Positions 23,610-32,319 of a stretch of 64,000 nucleotides of DNA are shown here, one piece after another. Numbering within the stretch: the stretch's first letter is position 1; each line of letters opens with the position of its first letter. The stretch is from the NCBI GenBank assembly GCA_002436065.1, contig DIXP01000089.1, positions 9,437 through 73,436 of the forward strand. The letters are read 5' to 3'. Below the pieces are notes generated by a model. It was not told the origin of the DNA. It did no database searches and worked only from the letters and a program-made list of their open reading frames with translations. Source of the DNA: Chloroflexi bacterium UBA6077. GTDB lineage: Bacteria; Chloroflexota; UBA6077. Position numbers and translations under genes: made by a program.

Positions 23610-23682
23610 GAAAGGACCTCCATTCTCATCCAGTGGCGCCGTCCGAGGCAGCCGGCAGGTTGCGGCATCACGAAACCCCTCC

Positions 23683-24351
23683 TCAGACCCGTCTCACGGG
23701 AGAGTACTTCTCGACGAATCGAGGCGTATCCATTAGATCCTCGAACCGCTCCTCGATCGTCGCCCGGTCCCAGTCCCACCACGCTATCGCGAGCAGCGCC
23801 TCGATCACCTCTTCAGGAAAACGCTTCCTGATTGGCCTCGCGGGCACTCCGACAACGATCTCGTAGGGCTCCACATCCTTGCTGACCACCGCGCCGGCGC
23901 CTATCACCGCCCCGGTCCCAACGGTAACTCCCGGTAGTATGACCGCCCCGTGGCCGATCCAGACGTCGTGGCCGACAACGCACTTGTGGGCACGCCTCCA
24001 GGCGAAGAACTCCGCGTCGTCGGCCTCGCCGAACCCGAACCTCGCCCTACGATAGGTGCAGTGATGTTGCGTCACCCTATGCATCGGGTGATTACCCGGA
24101 TTGATCCGCACGTTCCTGGCGATCGAACAGAACTTGCCGATCTCGGAGTAGATGACGTCCACGTACTCGCTCGTGTAGCTGTAATCGTCGAAGCTGGACT
24201 CCGCCAGCATGTTGAAGGGCCCGATTTCCGTCCAGGAACCGATCTTACAGTCACGAATCGACGTGGTGGGATGTATTGACGGCTGCTCTCCAAGTCTCTT
24301 GCCGGCTCCATTGCGGACCGGTGTAGGGAAGGTATCTATCTGGAATAGCAT
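23683..24351 (-). CDS. Left-handed beta-helix acyltransferase-like protein of phosphonate loci
   Basis: 222 residues. Hexapeptide repeats are visible (IHPTTSIRDCKIGSWTEIGP, VVGHDVWIGHGAVILPGVTV, GTGAVIGAGAVVSKDV), followed by PYEIVVGVPARPIRKRF. This matches the transferase family often found within C-P lyase operons (annotated as phosphonate metabolism, DapH-like). It may acetylate an aminoalkylphosphonate or an intermediate; that is inference. ATG 24351 follows AGGAGAACGAACCTG. It lies between phnM and the PHP gene. Confidence 0.85.
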   Translation of the reverse strand: MLFQIDTFPTPVRNGAGKRLGEQPSIHPTTSIRDCKIGSWTEIGPFNMLAESSFDDYSYTSEYVDVIYSEIGKFCSIARNVRINPGNHPMHRVTQHHCTYRRARFGFGEADDAEFFAWRRAHKCVVGHDVWIGHGAVILPGVTVGTGAVIGAGAVVSKDVEPYEIVVGVPARPIRKRFPEEVIEALLAIAWWDWDRATIEERFEDLMDTPRFVEKYSPVRRV

Positions 24352-24421
24352 CAGGTTCGTTCTCCTGCTAGCTTCTCACCCAATTCGTTCTGGATAACCG
24401 ACCAGCGCTCGCTGGTGCATC

Positions 24422-25621
24422 TCAGGCTGGTTGAAAGACCCGCTCGCTTCTCGCTCGATTCACCATTGTCCTGTCCCAGTAGACGGGCACTCCCGAGCGC
24501 AGCACGCCGCGAACCCGCAGGCCCTCTGACTCTCCGAGGAGGACGAGATCGGCTTCCGCCCCGACCTCTATGCGACCCCGCCCATCCAATCCGAGAGCTC
24601 TGGCGGGGTTGGCGGTGACGAGTCCAACAGCCTCGTGCAGGGGCAGAATACCCCTCTGCGCCAGGGCGAAGGCAGCGTGCAGGAGGGTCGCCGGGTGGTA
24701 GTCGGCAACCAGCACGTCCACTAGCCCCGCCTCTATCGCCTCCAGCGCGCTGAGGTTCCCCGCGTGAGAGTACCCCTGCAGCACGTTCGGGGCACCCATC
24801 GCTATGGACATCCCGATCCGCCTCGCCTCCCATGCAGCCTCCATGGTTACGGGAAACTCGCTAATGCAGGCCCCAAAGCCCGAGACGAGACGCACCTTGG
24901 CCGGCGTATCGTCGTCGTGGGACGCGACACAGAGTCCGTGTTCTCGAGCCACGCTCGCGACCTGCCTCGCCACGTCCCAGCTAGGTGGCGCCTCCTTGGC
25001 CTGCTTCAGCCGTTCCTCTGTCATCCTCTGCGCCTCCTCCACCGAGATCTTGCGCCATCTCGCTATGAACTCGATGTAGGCTTCGATGTCTCGATACTGA
25101 CCCTGGCCGGGCGTGTGGTCGTTCAGAGACACCAGGTCGACCTGTCGGTCCCGCAGAAGCTCCATCAGCACCGGCACGGCACTGGGATTGTTGATATCGA
25201 AGCGCGCGTGAACACGGATATCCACCAGCAGGGACCGGCGCAAGCCGGTGATCGTACTGACTATCTCCCTGGCACGCTCGTTTGAGCGTAGATCCTCGCT
25301 AAGCTTGTACACCGCGAAGGTCACTGTGGCGAAGGCGGTCGTGACCCCGGCCGCGGCGAGTCGCTTGTCCAGCTCAAATACCGCCATGTCCGTGGGGAAC
25401 CTGGTGCCGGGCCGGGGTTCCATCTCCCGCTCCAGCATATCCCCATGCAGATCGATTATGCCCGGTATAGCGGTCAGCCCTTCACCGCCGATTATCGCCT
25501 CCCCGCTACGGATTGGGGTGGGTCCTTCGATGATCTGGCATATGCGTCCACCATCGATCCGCAAGGAGCCGCGCTCCAGTTCGCCCGTGGGCAGGACAAC
25601 GCGAAGGTCACTAAGCCACAT
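24422..25621 (-). CDS. phnM: PhnM, ribose 1-methylphosphonate 5-triphosphate diphosphatase
   Basis: 399 residues, amidohydrolase fold. Metal-binding segments: GIIDLHGDMLEREMEPRPG, VSLNDHTPGQGQY, CVASHDDDTPAKVRL and LVADYHPATLLHAAF. PhnM removes pyrophosphate from the 5-triphosphate product of PhnGHIL, giving the PhnJ substrate. Its start overlaps the end of phnL by 11 bp. Confidence 0.94.
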   Translation of the reverse strand: MWLSDLRVVLPTGELERGSLRIDGGRICQIIEGPTPIRSGEAIIGGEGLTAIPGIIDLHGDMLEREMEPRPGTRFPTDMAVFELDKRLAAAGVTTAFATVTFAVYKLSEDLRSNERAREIVSTITGLRRSLLVDIRVHARFDINNPSAVPVLMELLRDRQVDLVSLNDHTPGQGQYRDIEAYIEFIARWRKISVEEAQRMTEERLKQAKEAPPSWDVARQVASVAREHGLCVASHDDDTPAKVRLVSGFGACISEFPVTMEAAWEARRIGMSIAMGAPNVLQGYSHAGNLSALEAIEAGLVDVLVADYHPATLLHAAFALAQRGILPLHEAVGLVTANPARALGLDGRGRIEVGAEADLVLLGESEGLRVRGVLRSGVPVYWDRTMVNRARSERVFQPA

Positions 25622-26336
25622 GGGTGGCCACCTCCCGTGTGAAGCTGGTAGCGGTGGAAGGCCCTGACAACTCCACCTCCGTGTCTATCAGGTATGCCAC
25701 ATCCTCCGGGTGGTGAAGGATGGCAATCATCGCGACGCCTTGATCCTTCAGGTCGGCCAGTCGCCCCACCAGGGCAGCGGTCGTCTCCCTGTCGAGGGAT
25801 GCGGTCGGCTCATCCAACAGCAGTAGCGGAAGGGGCCGAATCAGGGCTCTGGCCAGGTTGACCTTCTGTTGCTCCCCACCTGAGAAGGTGCTCGGGTACG
25901 CGTTCCAGATCTCCGGCTTCAAGCCGAACGCGTCGAGCCAGTGGGATGCCTGCTCATGGGCATCGTCCCAGGAGGTTCCAGTCAGCAGAAGCGGTTCAGC
26001 CACGATCTCAAGGGCAGTGACCCGAGGACGCGGTCTCAAAAACTGAGTGACATGTCCGATGTCCGTCTTCCTCAGCAGAGCTATATCGACATCCGCCGCA
26101 CTGGCCAGGTCCACCTCTCCTAGCGGCGAGTGGAACAGCGCTCGGCCGCCGGAAGGGAGATAGGTGCGGTAGAGGCAGCGAAGCAAGGTGGACTTGCCCA
26201 CCCCGTTGGCCCCCCGAATCAACAGGAACTCCCCACGGTGGAGCGAGAAGGTCACATCCTCGAAGACGGGGACTTCCCTCGAGAGCTGGTGTATGGTGAA
26301 CTGCTTGCTGAGACTCTGTACATCCAGTAGCTTCAT
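25611..26336 (-). CDS. phnL: PhnL, C-P lyase ABC-type ATPase
   Basis: 241 residues. Walker A GANGVGKS, signature FSGGEQQKVNLARALIR, Walker B LLLLDEPTASLD, H-loop ILHHPED. PhnL acts with PhnG, H and I in forming alpha-D-ribose 1-phosphonate 5-triphosphate. Located between phnK and phnM as in classic clusters; 21 bp separate it from phnK. Confidence 0.93.
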   Translation of the reverse strand: MKLLDVQSLSKQFTIHQLSREVPVFEDVTFSLHRGEFLLIRGANGVGKSTLLRCLYRTYLPSGGRALFHSPLGEVDLASAADVDIALLRKTDIGHVTQFLRPRPRVTALEIVAEPLLLTGTSWDDAHEQASHWLDAFGLKPEIWNAYPSTFSGGEQQKVNLARALIRPLPLLLLDEPTASLDRETTAALVGRLADLKDQGVAMIAILHHPEDVAYLIDTEVELSGPSTATSFTREVATHVA

Positions 26337-26357
26337 ATATACATTACCCTTCCGAAA

Positions 26358-27179
26358 TCACAGCTTCGCGTGGACCAGAAGCTGCGTGTATGGGCTCTGA
26401 GGGTCTTCCAGCACCTGGTCCGCCAGTCCCTGTTCCACGACCTGCCCGTTGCGCATCACCATCACCCGACCAGCGAGGGTGCGAATCACACCCAGGTCGT
26501 GGGAGACGACGACGGTCGCCAGTCGCAACTCTCTCTGAAGCCTCTTCACGGTATCGAGCACCAGGGCCTGGACCGAAACGTCCAGTCCGGTAGTCGGCTC
26601 ATCCAGAAGAAGGACTGATGGTCTCAGGGCTATAGCCTTTGCGAGCTGCACCCGCTGTTGCATGCCCCCGGAGAGGTGCAGCGGGATATCATCCATGCGA
26701 TCCAGAGGGAACTCGGAGCTCGCCAGGGAATCACGGGCGGTGAGTCGCAACAGCCCGTAGTCCCGCTTGCCCACCATGATCAGCCGCTCCGCCACGTTCC
26801 CGCTGCTGGTGTTCCGCATACGCAGCCCCAGGTGTGGATACTGATAGACGACTCCGATGTACTTGATCCTCACTTCGCGTTTGCAGAAGCGATCGAGCGA
26901 GAGGAGGTTGACACCCTCGTAGCCCGGCTCGTTCAGGTGGACCCGACCGGCGTCGGCCGGCTCCTCCAGATTGAGCAACCGAAGGAGGGTGGACTTGCCG
27001 GACCCGGATTCCCCGACTATGCCGACGATCTCCCCCGGGTAGACGTCCAGGTCCACTTCATCCACCGCCGTGACGCTGTTGTAGCGCTTGCACAGGCCGC
27101 GACCGCTGAGCAGCGGCCGCTCCGTCGTTAGCCTGGGTGGATCGAGGCGAGCCCAACTAGCCTTTGAGATATCCAGCAT
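26358..27179 (-). CDS. phnK: PhnK, C-P lyase core-complex ATPase
   Basis: 273 residues. Walker A GESGSGKS, signature LSGGMQQRVQLAKAIALRP, Walker B LLLDEPTTGLD, H-loop VSHDLGV. PhnK docks on PhnJ in the PhnGHIJK complex. The N-terminus has about 20 extra residues before the ABC domain; the start overlaps phnJ by 23 bp, and a shorter start is possible. All ATPase motifs are intact, which matters because its partner PhnJ is atypical. Confidence 0.93.
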   Translation of the reverse strand: MLDISKASWARLDPPRLTTERPLLSGRGLCKRYNSVTAVDEVDLDVYPGEIVGIVGESGSGKSTLLRLLNLEEPADAGRVHLNEPGYEGVNLLSLDRFCKREVRIKYIGVVYQYPHLGLRMRNTSSGNVAERLIMVGKRDYGLLRLTARDSLASSEFPLDRMDDIPLHLSGGMQQRVQLAKAIALRPSVLLLDEPTTGLDVSVQALVLDTVKRLQRELRLATVVVSHDLGVIRTLAGRVMVMRNGQVVEQGLADQVLEDPQSPYTQLLVHAKL

Positions 27180-28092
27180 GATAGAAATGGCCCTCCTCGT
27201 CGTAATATGTCTCGCCCACAGTCACCGGTTCCCCGCCGGCCTTCATCCGCAGCTTATCGGCATATCCGGAGTCCGAGAGGTAATAGAGCGACGTGCCATC
27301 GGGCTGCGGTACCTCGTCCATGAACTTCTCGGTCGCTCCGGTGTGCCCGCACACCCGTCCCTTCTGGCTCTCCACGTTGAAGGGAACGTCCGTGAACTCT
27401 ATTGGGTAGACGTCCGTATAGGGCGGAACCGCATACAGCCTCTTCTCACGCCCGGCGGAGAGCAGCGTGAGGTGCTGGGCCTGATGGAGCTTTGGCGTGT
27501 CCCACCTCGGGATTGGGCTGGGGCTCATCAGGTATCGATGATTGACGATCACGGGATAGCTGGCGCCGGTTACGTACTGCTTGTAGCGCACGAGCTGCTC
27601 GTACAACCGAAGCCACATCAACGAGTAATCCGCGTCACCGTGCATCTCACGGGCGACGGACATGCTGGGCTCTACCCGCTTGAGGGGCTCGGGGTCTGGC
27701 ACCTGCAGCACGATCACCTGTCCTTCTCTCAGTATCTCCTCCGGGACACGGTGGCGGCTCTGGATGATCGTCGCCTCCAGTGCATCCGTCGTGGTTTTCA
27801 CACCCGCCATCTTGGCAATGAAGCTGCGCAGATTGGCGGCGTTCACCGAATCGTCGGCTCCCTGGTCGATCACCTTGACCACGTCGTCCGGACCGACGAT
27901 GCTGAGAGTGACCTGGAGTCCTCCCGTGCCCCACCCCCTCGCCATCGGCATCTCACGGCTAGCGTATGGGACCTGATAGCCTGGTATCGCTATGGCCTTC
28001 AGGATGCGACGCCGCAGCTCCCGCTTGGCGAACTCGTCCATGAAGGCGTAGCTGTAGTCCGCGCGAGACCAAGCCAACTCCGCTAGTGTCAT
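27157..28092 (-). CDS. phnJ: PhnJ, C-P lyase radical SAM subunit, lacking three of four conserved cysteines
   Basis: 311 residues, clearly PhnJ over most of its length: RRILKAIAIPGYQVPYASREMP, RGWGTGGLQVTLS, VKVIDQGADDSVNAAN, IQSRHRVPEE, SPIPRWDTPKLH and GREKRLYAVPPYTDV. In E. coli the C-terminal part reads CAICGSTHSYLDEV ... FVCSDTDYC, supplying three [4Fe-4S] ligands and the thiyl Cys272. Here the same stretch reads CGHTGATEKFMDEV ... YYLSDSGYA: only the first Cys remains, and it is the sole Cys in the protein. The Gly of IPGYQ (Gly32 in E. coli) is kept. No frameshift is involved. It may use another chemistry, another cluster arrangement, or be inactive. Confidence 0.93.
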   Translation of the reverse strand: MTLAELAWSRADYSYAFMDEFAKRELRRRILKAIAIPGYQVPYASREMPMARGWGTGGLQVTLSIVGPDDVVKVIDQGADDSVNAANLRSFIAKMAGVKTTTDALEATIIQSRHRVPEEILREGQVIVLQVPDPEPLKRVEPSMSVAREMHGDADYSLMWLRLYEQLVRYKQYVTGASYPVIVNHRYLMSPSPIPRWDTPKLHQAQHLTLLSAGREKRLYAVPPYTDVYPIEFTDVPFNVESQKGRVCGHTGATEKFMDEVPQPDGTSLYYLSDSGYADKLRMKAGGEPVTVGETYYDEEGHFYHAGYLKG

Positions 28093-29234
28093 ACCAGTGC
28101 CTCCTGACTGTTTCGCTGGGTCACGGTCTCGCCGACCGCTTCTGGTTCGGGACCACTGCCATTGCCGCCGACCCCGGCCTTCGCGTCGGGTCGCTGTGCG
28201 CTCCTGATGTTGTCGAGGGCGCTATTGAAGGTGACGTAGTGCGGCAGCTTGTAGTGAATGCAGAAGCCCGACGCCTCCACCGGCTCCGTGTGATACAGGA
28301 CGAACTCATCACTGTGCGCCGGGTGTCCGTCGGTCCTATCCATCTCCATGTCCAGCATTGAGGCAGCCATGGTCTTGACCTCGTTCCAGCCCATGGTGGC
28401 CGCGAAACCCAGGCCAAGCTTGGCCTGCTCGTGCGCGAAGGTGGTCACCACCTCGCACTGACTCAGACGAACCCGTCCGACGGAGAAGGGCTCTCCTGTT
28501 ATCGGATGGCGCAACCGAACGTCGGCGTAAGCGAGCTTAAGCTCGTTCACGGTGGGGTGAGTGAGACCATATCCGCGCATGCTGGCATACCCCAGCGCGA
28601 GGACACCGCCTGTATCCGCGCGGGCGAGAGACTGGAGGCGATGCTCCCGAGGAGCGGGAAAGGCGATCGGCTCCCGAGTGACGTCGGGCAGCCCCGCCGG
28701 GTCAACCGGAGGCAGCTCCGGCAAAGGGTCCAACAAACCATTCAACCGCTGCCACCGGGCGACAGGTGGAAAGGAGGGCGACGCGACGGTATCCGCCGCC
28801 GCGGGTTCATCCCTCGTTTCGCCGGCTTCGCCGTCTTCCAGGACATTGGTGTGAAGGATGCGATGGCTGTAATCGAGGGTAGGGCCGAGTACCTGCCCAC
28901 CGGGAATGTCCCGGAAAGCCGCCGAGATGCGGCGCACGGTAAGCAGGCTCGAGTCGGTCACCGGTTCCGCGTAGGCAACGCGGGGTTGGGTCGACCGGTA
29001 GGCTCGGAGCAGCAGCAGCGCCTCGTACAGGTCTCCGCCCGTCTGGGCTATGGCTAGCGCCGCCAACTCCGGCGCGTATAGCGAGCCCTCCCCCATTACG
29101 CGATCCACTAGATAAGGGAGGTGCTGCTCGATGGAGCGGACCTGCTCTATAGAAACCCGTCCATTCAGGGCGCGATATAGTCTCTCCGCTTGCTGGATGG
29201 CCTCCTCGCCACCCCGAGCGGCTACGTATGCCAT
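28089..29234 (-). CDS. phnI: PhnI, C-P lyase complex nucleosidase subunit
   Basis: 381 residues. Characteristic segments: YVAARGGEEAIQQAERL, LPYLVDRVMGEGSLYAPELA, GGVLALGYASMRGYGLTHPT, ELKLAYADVRLRHP, FAHEQAKLGLGFAATMGWNE and DMEMDR. PhnI with G, H and L transfers the phosphonate to the ribose of a nucleoside triphosphate. The C-terminal 40 residues after NSALDNIRS are low-complexity. Overlaps phnJ by an ATGA-type four bases. Confidence 0.93.
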   Translation of the reverse strand: MAYVAARGGEEAIQQAERLYRALNGRVSIEQVRSIEQHLPYLVDRVMGEGSLYAPELAALAIAQTGGDLYEALLLLRAYRSTQPRVAYAEPVTDSSLLTVRRISAAFRDIPGGQVLGPTLDYSHRILHTNVLEDGEAGETRDEPAAADTVASPSFPPVARWQRLNGLLDPLPELPPVDPAGLPDVTREPIAFPAPREHRLQSLARADTGGVLALGYASMRGYGLTHPTVNELKLAYADVRLRHPITGEPFSVGRVRLSQCEVVTTFAHEQAKLGLGFAATMGWNEVKTMAASMLDMEMDRTDGHPAHSDEFVLYHTEPVEASGFCIHYKLPHYVTFNSALDNIRSAQRPDAKAGVGGNGSGPEPEAVGETVTQRNSQEALV

Positions 29235-29236
29235 CG

Positions 29237-29851
29237 CTACACCTCCACCAGCGTAGCGCGCGGCAGCCCCATCAGGAGGTCACCCGCTACTAGCAACAGA
29301 TCCCAGCCAAGGGGATAACGCACTGCCTGCTGCCGGAAGATCCAGAGTTCCTCAGGAACGCCACCCACGGCTACCCTCACCTCTCCATCGATGCCCGGCC
29401 CGCGCCACCGCCTGTCCGGCCCTGTGCCGAAGGTGCAGCCCACAATCAGTGTCGCGGAGTTGTCGGGGTACTCGTAGCTGCCAACAGGGGCAGCCTTCAG
29501 CTTCTCCAGGGCGTCAACGGACAACGCAGGGTAGAACTGGTACATCGCCTGCTCGGGAGGCAACTGTCGCGCTCCCGTGCGGGCAAACTCCCGATCGAGA
29601 GCCGCGTCGGGCGTGTAGTAGCTGGTCTCCAGATCCAGCAGGGTCTGAGCGATTGCCACGAATGCGTCGTATTGAGCCATAGGAGTCGAGGAGCCGGAGA
29701 TCGCGAGGGCGGCAGGCGGCGCGTATGCATCGCCGGCGGTCCGCAGCCGCTGGATCCTCCCCGGGTGGCTCAGTACCCACATACAGGCAGTGAAGATGCC
29801 ATGAGTGAGCCTTTCCCTTTCGGTTATCAGTACCGTCGCTTTGGACATCAA
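29237..29851 (-). CDS. phnH: PhnH, C-P lyase subunit
   Basis: 204 residues. LTHGIFTACMWVLSHPGRIQRL at the N-terminus, a central LLDLETSYYTPD, GCTFGTGPDRRWRGPGIDG and the C-terminal YPLGWDLLLVAGDLLMGLPR are typical of PhnH. It is a structural partner of PhnG/I/J. Two bases separate its stop from the phnI start, and it overlaps phnG by four. Confidence 0.9.
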   Translation of the reverse strand: MMSKATVLITERERLTHGIFTACMWVLSHPGRIQRLRTAGDAYAPPAALAISGSSTPMAQYDAFVAIAQTLLDLETSYYTPDAALDREFARTGARQLPPEQAMYQFYPALSVDALEKLKAAPVGSYEYPDNSATLIVGCTFGTGPDRRWRGPGIDGEVRVAVGGVPEELWIFRQQAVRYPLGWDLLLVAGDLLMGLPRATLVEV

Positions 29852-30285
29852 AATGTCTCCATCCGCACGCGCGTAGCCTCTACCTGCCGAAGCAGCAGTT
29901 CATCGGCTTCGGCCAGATACTTCGATTGCTCCAGGACGAAGGCGGATATCCTGTCGGCAGCCATTCCCGCCGCTCCGGCCCCGTCGATGAGAGCCAGTGC
30001 GAGGGCCTGCTGCAGGTCTCTGCCCAGACAGGCGGCGTAGCCTTCAGCGCCACCGAGGCGCACCCGCGCCTCGGCGACCAGGACCTCGCCGACGTAGAAG
30101 GTGGTGCCCTTCGCAGTCTCCACCATCGGGAGCATCACCAGGCCGGTTCGATTGACCAGCACCTCGATGGGGCCCAACTCCGGAATGAGCTCCTCCGCGA
30201 ACCCCTTCACCGCTTCCGCCGGCGCCATGCTCAGCGAGCTCAGGACCTCTCCCCGGCGCACGCCGGTTGATAGTGATTCAGTCAT
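29848..30285 (-). CDS. phnG: PhnG, C-P lyase subunit
   Basis: 145 residues. RRGEVLSSLSMAPAEAVKGF, then NRTGLVMLPMVETAKGTTFYVGEVLVAEARVRL and YAACLGRDLQQALALALIDG match PhnG. It partners PhnI in the core complex. Four-base overlap with phnH; 15 bp from phnD. Confidence 0.9.
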   Translation of the reverse strand: MTESLSTGVRRGEVLSSLSMAPAEAVKGFAEELIPELGPIEVLVNRTGLVMLPMVETAKGTTFYVGEVLVAEARVRLGGAEGYAACLGRDLQQALALALIDGAGAAGMAADRISAFVLEQSKYLAEADELLLRQVEATRVRMETF

Positions 30286-30300
30286 AGCACAACACCCGCC

Positions 30301-31386
30301 TTAACCGCCCAGTTCCTTGAGATCCAGGTTCAGCAGCTTCGCGACGTCACGAAGGGGGTTGTAGAACTGGTCCAGGGTCGACAGCCCCAGCTCCTTGCTG
30401 GGATCCACGTACCACTTTTTCGACGTCGACAGCCGCTCGGCGTTGGCGGGGTCGGACATCAGCGCCGCCTTAACGGCAGCCTTGAAAGAGGCGGGCAGGT
30501 CGCTCCTCACCGCGAAAGGAGTGTTGGGAATGGGATCGGTCTGGCCAATGATCACGATCTTGCCGTCCGTGGCCTGATCGTATATCTTGAGCAGCTCCTC
30601 CTCGGTTCGCTTCTTATTGAACTGGCCGTCCGGGTACCAGAAGACGTCGGCCTGTTCCTGGGCAATCATAAGGTTGAGGTTGCCCTCGTAGGTGGCTCCT
30701 GCCGGGGTCTTGCCATTGGCGACGGCGATTACAGAGGTGGGATGGCTTCCCGCGAAGACCGTGGTCATGTCCTTATCCGGATCCAGCCCCATCTTGACGA
30801 GGTAGGTCTTGGGCATGAGATGTCCGGAGGTAGATGCGGGGTCGACGAAGCTGAAGCCCTTGCCCTTCAGGTCGGCGATGGTCCTTACGCCTGAGCCCTT
30901 CTTGGTGATGATGACGCTGTAGTAATACGGAAGCTGGGCCGGATCGTACTTCGGTTTCTTCTGGTCGGTGGCCGACACCGTCGCTACCAAGGCCTCGGCC
31001 TTCGCCTCCTGCACGGCCAGGATGTACGAGAACGGTCCAACTTCCATCGCGTCGGCCTTCTTGGCCGCCATGGCCTCGATCACCGCGGTGTAGCTGGTTC
31101 CGGTGATCGCCTTAACGGGGATGCCAAGCTCCTTCTCCAGGTGAGCACGCCAGGCCTCTTGCTTTTCCAACTGTGCCGACGGGTCATCCCCGCCGAAGTA
31201 GCCGACTATGAACTCCTTTGGCCAATCGGCCTTAGGATCGGGGGTAGCGGGCTGAGCGGATGTGGTACTGCCGGAGCTGCTTCCCCCACTGACCGGGGGC
31301 GCCGCAGCAGTACTGCAGCCGGCGGCGATGGTGAGAGCCGCCGTGGCAATCAGGGTAATCGCGATGGTCGAGACGGACTTGGACAC
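30301..31386 (-). CDS. phnD: PhnD, phosphonate ABC transporter binding lipoprotein
   Basis: 361 residues. Signal peptide with lipobox (LTIAAGC), a Gly/Ser/Thr linker, then a type II binding-protein fold: VGYFGGDDPSAQLEKQEAW, EVGPFSYILA, SFVDPASTSGHLMPKTYL and TVFAGSHPTSVIAVANGK, as in PhnD. It captures phosphonates outside the membrane for PhnE/PhnC. Lies 22 bp downstream of phnE. Confidence 0.93.
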   Translation of the reverse strand: MSKSVSTIAITLIATAALTIAAGCSTAAAPPVSGGSSSGSTTSAQPATPDPKADWPKEFIVGYFGGDDPSAQLEKQEAWRAHLEKELGIPVKAITGTSYTAVIEAMAAKKADAMEVGPFSYILAVQEAKAEALVATVSATDQKKPKYDPAQLPYYYSVIITKKGSGVRTIADLKGKGFSFVDPASTSGHLMPKTYLVKMGLDPDKDMTTVFAGSHPTSVIAVANGKTPAGATYEGNLNLMIAQEQADVFWYPDGQFNKKRTEEELLKIYDQATDGKIVIIGQTDPIPNTPFAVRSDLPASFKAAVKAALMSDPANAERLSTSKKWYVDPSKELGLSTLDQFYNPLRDVAKLLNLDLKELGG

Positions 31387-31408
31387 AGTGTTCCTCCTAA
31401 ACTGATTC

Positions 31409-32308
31409 CTATATGATCTTCTTTCTCAGGTAGTCGCTGAACCGGTCGATAATGGTGACGGAGATGATTATCAGGATCATCGCCCCCGTAAGCTGCCGGA
31501 ACTGGAAGAGGGCGATGTACTTGCTGATGATGAAGCCGACGCCCCCGGCCCCCACGAGGCCGAGGATCGTGGCCGCGCGCACGTTGTGCTCGAAAAGGTA
31601 AAGACAGTAAGAGGCTACCATCGGCAGCGCCTGGGGAAGCACTCCGAAGACGAAGGACTGCAGGCGGGTCGCCCCGGTGGCGCGCACCGCGAGGACCTGC
31701 TGCGGGTCGATCGCCTCGATCGCCTCTGCGTACATCTTGCCCATGAACCCGACCGACCCGACCGCGAGGGCGAGCACTCCGCCGAATGGACCTAGCCCGA
31801 CGGCCGAGACGAAGATCAGGGCAAAGACGATCTCGGGTACTGCCCTATTGATGTTGAGCGCAAAGCGGGTCGCCGCGTAGACCACGGGATGGGGCGACAC
31901 GTTGCGCGCGGCGAGAAGGCCGAAGGGGATGGACAGGAACACCGAGATGGTCGTTCCGATCACCGCCATCTGCAGCGTCTCCACTATGGCAGTGACGACC
32001 TCGGGAAAGGGGAAGCTGAGCGTTGCCACTAGGGGGAGTCCGCGCAGTTCTACGGTTTCTATCTCCAGTTCCGGAGGGAGCAGCCTGGAGAGGAAGTTGA
32101 GGATGTCGGGGATGCCCCTGATCAGCTCGTCGGGTCGAGCGTTGGTTCCGTTTAGCCCCCACGCGTATATCAGGATGACCAGTAGTCCCACGGCCACCGT
32201 GCGGATCCCGATCCTCGGAAGGGGCCGGAGCAACTCCTTCTCCGCATCCTCAGATCGGGGCTCGGGCACATGCGGAGACTGTTCCAGGCGCAGCGTCTTC
32301 ATTTCCAT
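31409..32308 (-). CDS. phnE: PhnE, phosphonate ABC transporter permease
   Basis: 299 residues with about six membrane segments, starting at VAVGLLVILIYAWGL. The permease EAA-like loop is IEAIDPQQVLAVRATGATRLQSFVFGVLPQALP. Other family segments: RNVSPHPVVYAATRFALNINRAVPE and AATILGLVGAGGVGFII. Only one phnE is present. Between phnC (11 bp) and phnD. Confidence 0.93.
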   Translation of the reverse strand: MEMKTLRLEQSPHVPEPRSEDAEKELLRPLPRIGIRTVAVGLLVILIYAWGLNGTNARPDELIRGIPDILNFLSRLLPPELEIETVELRGLPLVATLSFPFPEVVTAIVETLQMAVIGTTISVFLSIPFGLLAARNVSPHPVVYAATRFALNINRAVPEIVFALIFVSAVGLGPFGGVLALAVGSVGFMGKMYAEAIEAIDPQQVLAVRATGATRLQSFVFGVLPQALPMVASYCLYLFEHNVRAATILGLVGAGGVGFIISKYIALFQFRQLTGAMILIIISVTIIDRFSDYLRKKII

Positions 32309-32319
32309 TGAATCACCCG

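Noticed and set aside
27157..28092. Frameshift explaining the missing PhnJ cysteines
   Set aside because: The frame matches PhnJ on both sides of and through the region (TGATEKFMDEV, SDSGYADKL), so the substitutions are genuine codons.
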